Origin: Candidatus Nitrosopumilus sp.
Lineage (GTDB): Archaea > Thermoproteota > Nitrososphaeria > Nitrososphaerales > Nitrosopumilaceae
Length of the DNA: 18,825 nt
Direction: 5' to 3'
Assembly: GCA_030637455.1 (NCBI GenBank)
Contig: DAOWGL010000015.1
Location: forward strand, 1 to 18,825
The notes under the pieces were generated by a model. The model was not told where the DNA came from and searched no databases. It saw only the letters and a program-made list of their open reading frames with translations. Position numbers and translations under genes: made by a program. This document shows, piece by piece, positions 1 through 5,248 of the stretch. Position 1 is the first letter of the stretch. Each line of letters opens with the position of its first letter.

Positions 1-403
1 AATCTTGAAAATTGTAAAGTGTGTCATGGTATTCCCAATACATTTCTTGGTCTTCTGCACAATAAGATGCCTGAGCTGCTATTGGTGAATCACGTCCTAA
101 AAATGCTAAATCAACAAACACCAAATTTGCTTTTCCAGTTTCAATATAATCTTCAACTATTGCAGGTTTTGTGTTGTGAAACCAATTGTAACACTGGTGA
201 CATTGGTAATCACCGAATTCAACAATAGTGATTGGAGCTGAAGGGTCACCCAATATTGGAGAGCCCATTGCAGTGGAAATTGTTCCATGAGTTCTACCCA
301 TATCCAAATTAACAGTTTCAGAAGGGGATGATGATAATGATGCAGCAACACCAGCAATAATTGCGATAACTATGACGCCCATAATTACGCCTATTTTATT
401 CAT
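1..403 (-). CDS. DsbA-like thiol oxidoreductase, membrane-anchored (3' end cut off)
   Basis: The frame starts at an ATG at 403 on the minus strand and runs off the left edge, leaving 134 residues. Residues 4-22 form one hydrophobic helix, a signal anchor or uncleaved signal peptide, followed by a short Ser-rich linker. From about residue 50 the segments GDPSAPITIVEFGDYQC and CHQC (Cys68, Cys71) match the start of the DsbA/thioredoxin-like fold with its CxxC redox centre. DsbA-family proteins form or isomerise disulfides in exported proteins, so this one should act on the outer face of the membrane. Another cysteine, Cys115, is visible. Multiple DsbA paralogues are typical of ammonia-oxidising archaea (family knowledge). 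The cis-Pro loop and C-terminal helices lie outside the window, so integrity cannot be judged. Confidence 0.88.
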   Translation of the reverse strand, partial: MNKIGVIMGVIVIAIIAGVAASLSSSPSETVNLDMGRTHGTISTAMGSPILGDPSAPITIVEFGDYQCHQCYNWFHNTKPAIVEDYIETGKANLVFVDLAFLGRDSPIAAQASYCAEDQEMYWEYHDTLYNFQD

Positions 404-435
404 AATTCAAAACAGATGTTATTGGTTAAAAAAAC

Positions 436-639
436 TTATTCCAAATTACGAGATGATTTTCTTTTGAATAAATTTACAAATTTTGCAATAGCAGTGTCAA
501 TAGGACATACCTCACATACAATTCCAGAAGAATGACTTTCAAGATGTTTATCAAATTTTTCACGAGATTCTAAAACTAGATCACATTTTTCACAGTAAAT
601 CTTGGATACATTATTCTTCAAAGGTTTTTTCACAAACAT
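436..639 (-). CDS. Small C2H2 zinc-finger protein (67 aa)
   Basis: A 67-residue protein with one textbook C2H2 finger: Cys16-x2-Cys19-x12-His32-x3-His36. A second CxxC (Cys42, Cys45) follows directly and may complete another site or bind metal as a dimer. The N-terminus and C-terminus are rich in Lys and Arg (residues 4-13 and 59-64), which fits nucleic-acid binding, although protein binding is equally possible. The ATG at 639 lies about 20 nt from a TATA-like element at 654-663, so the transcript is probably leaderless. The gene is divergent from the membrane mini-protein starting at 684. The exact target is unknown. Confidence 0.78.
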   Translation of the reverse strand: MFVKKPLKNNVSKIYCEKCDLVLESREKFDKHLESHSSGIVCEVCPIDTAIAKFVNLFKRKSSRNLE

Positions 640-653
640 TTTGAGTAATTAGT

Positions 654-663
654 GCTTATAAAG
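654..663. promoter_or_regulatory. Shared near-palindromic TATA box for two divergent genes
   Basis: The intergenic gap (640-683) is only 44 bp. It holds one clear TATA-like sequence, GCTTATAAAG, which reads CTTTATAAGC on the other strand. Its centre is about 20 nt from the minus-strand ATG (639) and about 24 nt from the plus-strand ATG (684). Both distances are near what leaderless archaeal transcripts require. No second TATA candidate of similar quality is visible in the gap. Use in both directions is inferred. Confidence 0.55.
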
Positions 664-683
664 ATCCTGTTGAAAATCAACAT

Positions 684-956
684 ATGATAAAAATAATAGA
701 TAAAATCATTACAGGGTTTTTTGTCATAACACTTGGAATTTTGTGGTATTCTACAAGATATTTTATAAAACCTAATCAATACAAAATTATAATTTATGAT
801 GTTCTCGGAAATCAAATTGATATGGATGGGATCAGAACAAATTTCAACACCCCCAAAGTTGAAAATAATTACATTTTAGAATATCAAAATAGATTTTCAC
901 ACTATAATTTTTCAATGGCTACAGAAATGCCAGTTATTAAAAAAATTGGATACTAG
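684..956 (+). CDS. Small single-pass membrane protein, function unknown (90 aa)
   Basis: The 90-residue protein has one strong hydrophobic helix at residues 9-28 (TGFFVITLGILWYSTRYF) and a polar Asn/Tyr-rich tail of about 60 residues with no cysteines. I do not recognise the family. Support for expression comes from the TATA-like element about 24 nt before the ATG. A competing open frame on the opposite strand (630-815) is Ile/Tyr/Lys-rich, has no domain features and lacks its own promoter position. The tail could face either side; Lys3 and Lys7 before the helix favour an N-in orientation with an outward tail. Confidence 0.6.
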   Translation: MIKIIDKIITGFFVITLGILWYSTRYFIKPNQYKIIIYDVLGNQIDMDGIRTNFNTPKVENNYILEYQNRFSHYNFSMATEMPVIKKIGY

Positions 957-972
957 AAAAAATCAAAAATAA

Positions 973-1344
973 TTAGATGTAGTGAATTCTCATATGAACA
1001 TTTAATTCAACTTGGTATTGTGTCACATAACCACAGTGAGTACATGAAAACATTTCATGTTCAGATGGAGGCGTAGTATTTTCAATTACTTTTCCAGAGA
1101 TAGATGTAATGTTTATCATATTGTTATTTGAAATTACAGCAAAATTTTTTCCCTCATCTATAGAATCTAAAAATTCCTTTATTGCAGAAATTACTGCAGT
1201 AGTATCAATAATTTCATCGTCATCAAAGGAGGACAACGTAAACTGATGATTTTTCAAAGTGGGAATTGCAGCCACTTGATCTGCCACATACACAAGCAAA
1301 TCAGTCTTAACTGATACTACATCCCTGCAGTCAATTGTGAGCAT
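973..1344 (-). CDS. C2H2 zinc-finger protein with N-terminal acidic alpha/beta domain (123 aa)
   Basis: The C-terminal 24 residues form a perfect classical C2H2 finger, Cys101-x2-Cys104-x12-His117-x3-His121, with the HMRIH signature of DNA-binding fingers. The first ~85 residues are an unrecognised compact domain with alternating strands and a helix, and an acidic patch (DDDEIID, 41-47). The finger therefore looks like a tag on a folded partner domain, not a multi-finger array. Only one finger is present, so sequence-specific DNA binding alone would be weak without dimerisation. The ATG at 1344 sits about 23 nt from a TATA-like AAAATATTGA (minus strand, around 1361-1372), supporting this start. 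Confidence 0.8.
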   Translation of the reverse strand: MLTIDCRDVVSVKTDLLVYVADQVAAIPTLKNHQFTLSSFDDDEIIDTTAVISAIKEFLDSIDEGKNFAVISNNNMINITSISGKVIENTTPPSEHEMFSCTHCGYVTQYQVELNVHMRIHYI

Positions 1345-1426
1345 AAAATATCATAATCGAATCAATATTTTAGTTTAACAGAGATTTGAAAATGATTATT
1401 ATGGTTTGATATTGTGAAGGTATAAC

Positions 1427-1813
1427 ATGGCAGATTCAGAAACATTTGGCGTAGAAAAAGGACATGGCGAAGAAGTGGTTGTGTGGTTAAATGAACAAGC
1501 CAAATCACAATCTATCAAACTAGAAGCAAGGTTGTATGGCTATAACGTGACTACAGAAAATTTTGGGGAATTTGAAATGTTCTCATGGATTGGAAATGTT
1601 CAGAATGCAAGAAAAATGATCATCAAAGCAAGTAAAAGATTCAAAGTGAAAGTTATCGAAGGAGGATACAAACCAAAAGAAAAAATAATTAAAATGAAAA
1701 AATTTGATTTTGCCAAAGTCAAAAAAGGAGATAAAACAATAGGTCAATTAGAATTCGTAGTTTCAAGGTTTGGAAATAAACATTGGGAGATTCAAAATGA
1801 AGAGAGGCATTAG
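1427..1813 (+). CDS. Unidentified soluble protein (128 aa)
   Basis: I do not recognise the family. The protein is soluble, has no cysteines or membrane segments, and looks like a mixed alpha/beta fold. It is acidic at the N-terminus (to about residue 25) and strongly basic in the middle (residues 64-100, including KPKEKIIKMKKFDF). Residues 33-65 alternate strand-like segments and a helix, in a pattern compatible with a small nucleotide- or ligand-binding domain, but no diagnostic motif is visible. Its stop is 25 nt before the dehydrogenase start at 1838, so the two are probably co-transcribed. That spacing is the only functional clue. Confidence 0.75.
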   Translation: MADSETFGVEKGHGEEVVVWLNEQAKSQSIKLEARLYGYNVTTENFGEFEMFSWIGNVQNARKMIIKASKRFKVKVIEGGYKPKEKIIKMKKFDFAKVKKGDKTIGQLEFVVSRFGNKHWEIQNEERH

Positions 1814-1837
1814 TAGAATGGTGCTAGGGGAAACCAA

Positions 1838-2710
1838 ATGAAAAAAATAGGCATCATAGGATTAGGGATGCTAGGTAATGCAGTGGCATTGCATTTAGTT
1901 GATTCAGGTTATGAAGTAACAGCATACAATAGAACAAAAGAAAAATCCACAGAATTAAAAGAGAAAGGTGCAACAATTGTCGAATCTCCAAAAGAAGTAG
2001 CAGAGAATTCAGAATTGGTAATTATAATAGTAAAAGATGCAGATGCCGTAAAACAGGTTTCATTTGAGAATAACGGAATTGTAAATGGAAATCATGGAGA
2101 ATTAATTGTTGCAGATATGAGTACAGTTGATCCATCAGAGTCAAAAAATATTTCAAAACAATTTATCGATTCTGGAATAACGAAACTAGACATTCCAGTA
2201 ATGGGAGGGCCAAATGTAGCAATAACTGGAGATTTAGTTTTAATGGCATCAGGAAATAAAGAAAGTTTTGATAATTGTAAAGAAGTGTTTGACATCATAG
2301 CAAACAAAGTATTTTTCTTGGGAGAAAACGGTGTAGCTAATTCTATAAAGTTAGCCATGAATCTTCAAATCACGATGTTAGCATTGGCGTTATCTGAAGG
2401 AATAACTCTTGTAAAAAAATCAGGTGTTGACCCTAAAATATTTCTAGAAATTTTAAACTCTACTTATTTCAAAACAGGAATGAGTGAAAAAAAGGCATAC
2501 AAAATGATAGAAGGTAAATATGATACAACATTCACACTTTCAAATCTTAAAAAAGATATCACCACCATGACAAATGCTGCAAAATCACTTGGAGTGGAAC
2601 TTCCTATGATCAGTAAAGCAGAAGAGGTTTATGAAAATGCAATAAAGGAGGGATTTGGCGACATAGATTATACGGGAATTATTGAATATCTTAAAAAAAT
2701 TAATGAATAA
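1838..2710 (+). CDS. NAD(P)-dependent beta-hydroxyacid dehydrogenase (3-hydroxyisobutyrate dehydrogenase / GLYR type)
   Basis: A full-length (290 aa) member of the beta-hydroxyacid dehydrogenase family, which interconverts short hydroxyacids and their semialdehydes or oxo-acids. The Rossmann motif GLGMLG (residues 8-13) opens the NAD(P)-binding domain. Asn31-Arg32 after strand 2 suggests NADPH preference. The family substrate-binding segment appears as DMSTVDP (93-99), the DAPVSGG-type block as DIPVMGGP (118-125), and the catalytic lysine region as SIKLAMN (Lys171, Asn175). The C-terminal all-helical domain is complete, with LKKD at 237-240. An AGGGG-like purine stretch precedes the ATG. Family members include 3-hydroxyisobutyrate dehydrogenases and succinic-semialdehyde reductases; the substrate cannot be fixed from sequence. 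A role with semialdehydes of the 3-hydroxypropionate/4-hydroxybutyrate cycle is only an inference. Confidence 0.9.
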   Translation: MKKIGIIGLGMLGNAVALHLVDSGYEVTAYNRTKEKSTELKEKGATIVESPKEVAENSELVIIIVKDADAVKQVSFENNGIVNGNHGELIVADMSTVDPSESKNISKQFIDSGITKLDIPVMGGPNVAITGDLVLMASGNKESFDNCKEVFDIIANKVFFLGENGVANSIKLAMNLQITMLALALSEGITLVKKSGVDPKIFLEILNSTYFKTGMSEKKAYKMIEGKYDTTFTLSNLKKDITTMTNAAKSLGVELPMISKAEEVYENAIKEGFGDIDYTGIIEYLKKINE

Positions 2711-2745
2711 AAATAACCAAAATCACGAATAGAATTCAACAAAAA

Positions 2746-2755
2746 TTCTATAAAC
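2746..2755 (+). promoter_or_regulatory. TATA-like promoter of the SDR gene
   Basis: TTCTATAAAC is centred about 25 nt before the ATG at 2776. It implies separate, leaderless transcription of the SDR gene, not read-through from the upstream dehydrogenase. Confidence 0.45.
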
Positions 2756-2775
2756 TATGATTACAGTATCACATT

Positions 2776-3537
2776 ATGCGATTAAATGAGAAAGTTGCAA
2801 TTGTTACAGGTGCATCAAGTGACATTGGAAAAGGCATTGTCAAGAGATTCGTAGAAGAAGGTGCCAAAGTAATCCTAATTGCAAGGAATTTGGAACAATT
2901 AGAGGCAACTAGAAAAGAGATAGGAAATGAAGAATTAACTGCCTCAATCTCATGTGATTTGACTGATGAATCCCAAGTAGTACAAGCAGTAAATCAGATT
3001 ATGGACACATATGGTAAGATAGACATTTTGGTAAATAATGCAGGGGCAATTAACGACCCAATACATTTTCACGAAATGCAGGATTCTGAAATTAAAAAAT
3101 TAATTGATATTAATTTGTTAGGAGTATTTCATATGACAAAAGCTGCGCTGTCAAAGATGTCAGATGTTAAAAGTGGAGCAATAGTCAATGTGGGCTCAAT
3201 TTCAAGTGAAAGAGCAATACCAAGAGTTCACTTGGCAGTTTATTCATCTACTAAAGCTGCAATATCCATGTTTACAAAATCAATTGCGGTGGAATATGCA
3301 AGACGAAACATTAGATGTAATTGTGTTAATCCAGGAATTATTAATTCAGGAATGATAAAACCATATCTTGATGATCCTCAAGCAAGAAAAGTGTTAGAAG
3401 AAAGATTACCACTGGCAAGAGTTGGTGAACCAGTAGATGTTGCAAATGCAGTTCTTTACTTGGCATCTGATGAGGCAAATTGGGTTACTGGAACCATTTT
3501 GAATGTAGATGGCGGCAAAACAGCTTCAGAAGGATAA
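2776..3537 (+). CDS. SDR-family oxidoreductase (3-oxoacyl reductase-like, 253 aa)
   Basis: A classical short-chain dehydrogenase/reductase of typical length. Visible elements are the cofactor loop TGASSDIG (11-18), NNAG at 87-90, Asn113, catalytic Ser143, Tyr156 and Lys160 (YSSTK), and the C-terminal VDGG. Ala36-Arg37 after strand 2 suggests NADP(H). The oddity is Asp16: the TGxxxGxG motif normally has Gly there, so the cofactor loop is altered while the catalytic residues are intact. It resembles 3-oxoacyl-ACP/acetoacetyl-CoA reductases in overall layout, but the substrate is not predictable. It lies downstream of the beta-hydroxyacid dehydrogenase with its own TATA-like box. The frame is clean, with no sign of decay. 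Confidence 0.9.
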   Translation: MRLNEKVAIVTGASSDIGKGIVKRFVEEGAKVILIARNLEQLEATRKEIGNEELTASISCDLTDESQVVQAVNQIMDTYGKIDILVNNAGAINDPIHFHEMQDSEIKKLIDINLLGVFHMTKAALSKMSDVKSGAIVNVGSISSERAIPRVHLAVYSSTKAAISMFTKSIAVEYARRNIRCNCVNPGIINSGMIKPYLDDPQARKVLEERLPLARVGEPVDVANAVLYLASDEANWVTGTILNVDGGKTASEG

Positions 3538-3557
3538 CATTAGATTTTAAAATAATT

Positions 3558-3674
3558 TTAAGCGGAGAACTTGTTCTTTTTAGAATATACTCTATAGCTA
3601 AATCCAGTAACCAGCATAATTATTCCTGTAATTACAGACCACATGAGAAAAGATCCAAGTTCAGATTCATCCAT
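3558..3674 (-). CDS. Single-helix membrane mini-protein (38 aa)
   Basis: A short minus-strand frame fills most of the 220-bp gap after the SDR gene: ATG at 3674, TAA at 3558-3560. It encodes 38 residues: an acidic N-terminus (MDESELGS), a hydrophobic helix from about residue 9 to 26 (MWSVITGIIMLVTGF) and a basic C-terminus (Arg28, Lys32, Lys33, Lys35). This charge layout is what an N-out/C-in single-pass protein would have, and a random reading would rarely show it. The longer plus-strand frame through the region (3480-3740) has no such structure. Function is unknown; it may be an accessory subunit of a membrane complex. Confidence 0.5.
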   Translation of the reverse strand: MDESELGSFLMWSVITGIIMLVTGFSYRVYSKKNKFSA

Positions 3675-3758
3675 GATTTACATCAAATAAATAACCATCT
3701 AAAGTTTGGGTTGAGAATGGATTATTCACTAAAAGTATGAAACATCTAAATAGATTTG

Positions 3759-3983
3759 ATGCCGACCGAATTTATGCCTGAATTCATATGTCCAGACTGT
3801 GGAAAACGTCTATTTCACGAAAATGAAACTACATTAAAAATTGAAGAAACAATTCACTCAAAATTCTGTAGAAAAACAGAAGGAGAAACCCATAGTTTCA
3901 TGCATAGAGATCCTGCACATATGGAAACTTTTGATTCAGAAAGAGAAAATGATACTACAGGCACTCCAGTATTAAAAAAATAA
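3759..3983 (+). CDS. Small zinc-binding protein (74 aa)
   Basis: The start is placed at ATG 3759; a TTG at 3756 is directly before it and could be used instead. Near the N-terminus is CPDCG, followed 18 residues later by His-x3-Cys (HSKFC), giving a C2HC pattern longer than a classical finger. Three further histidines lie in HSFMHRDPAH. The C-terminal third is polar and probably disordered. The family is unrecognised, but proteins of this kind are frequent in ammonia-oxidising archaea. It is followed 50 nt later by the geranylgeranyl-reductase-type gene on the same strand, which has its own TATA-like element. Confidence 0.7.
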   Translation: MPTEFMPEFICPDCGKRLFHENETTLKIEETIHSKFCRKTEGETHSFMHRDPAHMETFDSERENDTTGTPVLKK

Positions 3984-4000
3984 CAAACCGCAGTCCTCAA

Positions 4001-4010
4001 AATTATATCC
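4001..4010 (+). promoter_or_regulatory. TATA-like box supporting the TTG start at 4034
   Basis: AATTATATCC is centred about 28 nt before the TTG at 4034. No in-frame ATG exists between this element and the FAD-binding motif, so the box supports a leaderless TTG start for the flavoprotein. Confidence 0.5.
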
Positions 4011-4033
4011 TAGGCATTTATCATTCAAAGTAA

Positions 4034-5248
4034 TTGTCAGAAGAACACCATTATGATTTAGTTATTGTGGGTGGAGGGCCTGCAGGTTCCTCAGCAGCAT
4101 ATGCTGCTGCAAAGAACGGAATCAAGGTAGCCTTACTTGAAAAGGAAAACTCTATTGCAGAAACTGTGAGAACCAGCGGTGTAACATGGATTAAAAATAT
4201 TAAAGAATTTGGAATTCCAGATGATTGTTTTAATCCAATTAAGAATTTTTCATTTTGTTCTCCTAATAACAAAGTTACAATTAGCGACACAATTCCTAGA
4301 GCTGCAGTATTAGATGTAAGAAAAACATACCGATGGTTGGCAAACGAGGCAGAAAATACAGGTGCAGATATTTTTGTAAAAATGAATATCAAAAATGTAA
4401 TTAAAAATGAAAAAGGAGACATTGTAGGAGTTAGCGGTATAGGGCCCAATGGAGAAACAACATTTCATTCCAAAGTAGTAATTGATGCCAGTGGCTTCCC
4501 ATCAACAGTTTGTAAGGCAATGGGATTTGCGCCTCAATGGGAAAGATTTGGGGCAGGAGCTGAATACGAGATGAAAGCAGAAAATGTAGATTCTGAAACA
4601 TGGTGGTTAATGGTAGGACAAGAATACTCTCCTGCAGGATATGCATGGGTTTTTCCATTAGGAAATAACATAGTCAGGATTGGGGTAGGTGTCGGAAAAC
4701 CAGAATCAGATGTAGACCCCACTCAAAGACTCAAAGAAATCATAGAGAAAAAGTTAGGACCTATAAAAAAACTAGGAAACTTGACTGAAATAGAATTTCA
4801 TTATGGATTAATTCCAAATGATGGATTGTCTAGAAAAACAGTGTTCAATAATTTGATTCTAGTAGGAGATTCAGCAGGTCAAGCAAACCCGTTAGTATTA
4901 GAAGGCATAAGATATGCCATAAAATTTGGAAGAGTCGCAGGAAAAGTAGCCTCAGATGCAATAATATCGGGAAATACAGACAAAGAATCACTCTACCCCT
5001 ATGAAAAAAACTGGAGAAAAGAAATCGAGTCAAAAATTAATTCTGCAAGTAAAGTTCAAGATAGATGGATTGGTCTAACAGATGAAGAATGGGATAAAGA
5101 ACTAGATATTATCAAAGAATTAAGACCTGAGGAATTCATCGACTTTATCAAAGCAGATTTTGGTTTGTCAAACATGATCAAACTAGCAACACACCATCCA
5201 AAACTAGCAGTCAGACAACTCTTCAATTTAGTAAAGGGTAAAAAATAA
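4034..5248 (+). CDS. Geranylgeranyl reductase-family FAD-dependent oxidoreductase (404 aa)
   Basis: The N-terminus carries the dinucleotide motif VGGGPAGSSAA (12-22), with Glu36 at the end of strand 2 for the FAD ribose. YAWVFPLG at 203-210 is the family's YxWxFP substrate-pocket motif, and GDSAG (278-282) is the second FAD-contact motif; these place it in the geranylgeranyl reductase family. Archaeal members saturate the isoprenoid chains of membrane lipids or of quinones. Ammonia-oxidising archaea usually carry several paralogues (family knowledge), so lipid versus menaquinone substrate is open. Length is normal. The gene starts with TTG. Its stop (5246-5248) directly abuts the stop of the convergent surface-protein gene (5249-5251), with no intervening base, so both transcripts must run into each other. 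Confidence 0.88.
   Translation: MSEEHHYDLVIVGGGPAGSSAAYAAAKNGIKVALLEKENSIAETVRTSGVTWIKNIKEFGIPDDCFNPIKNFSFCSPNNKVTISDTIPRAAVLDVRKTYRWLANEAENTGADIFVKMNIKNVIKNEKGDIVGVSGIGPNGETTFHSKVVIDASGFPSTVCKAMGFAPQWERFGAGAEYEMKAENVDSETWWLMVGQEYSPAGYAWVFPLGNNIVRIGVGVGKPESDVDPTQRLKEIIEKKLGPIKKLGNLTEIEFHYGLIPNDGLSRKTVFNNLILVGDSAGQANPLVLEGIRYAIKFGRVAGKVASDAIISGNTDKESLYPYEKNWRKEIESKINSASKVQDRWIGLTDEEWDKELDIIKELRPEEFIDFIKADFGLSNMIKLATHHPKLAVRQLFNLVKGKK

Noticed and set aside
630..815. Minus-strand open frame of 61 codons
   Set aside because: Overlaps two better-supported genes, low-complexity composition and no promoter at a suitable position.
3480..3740. Plus-strand open frame running out of the SDR gene
   Set aside because: Begins within the SDR gene in another phase; the opposite strand encodes the more protein-like 38-aa frame.
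4051..5033. Several minus-strand frames under the flavoprotein gene
   Set aside because: They are antisense shadows with Leu/Ser-rich composition; the plus strand has a full enzyme with intact motifs.
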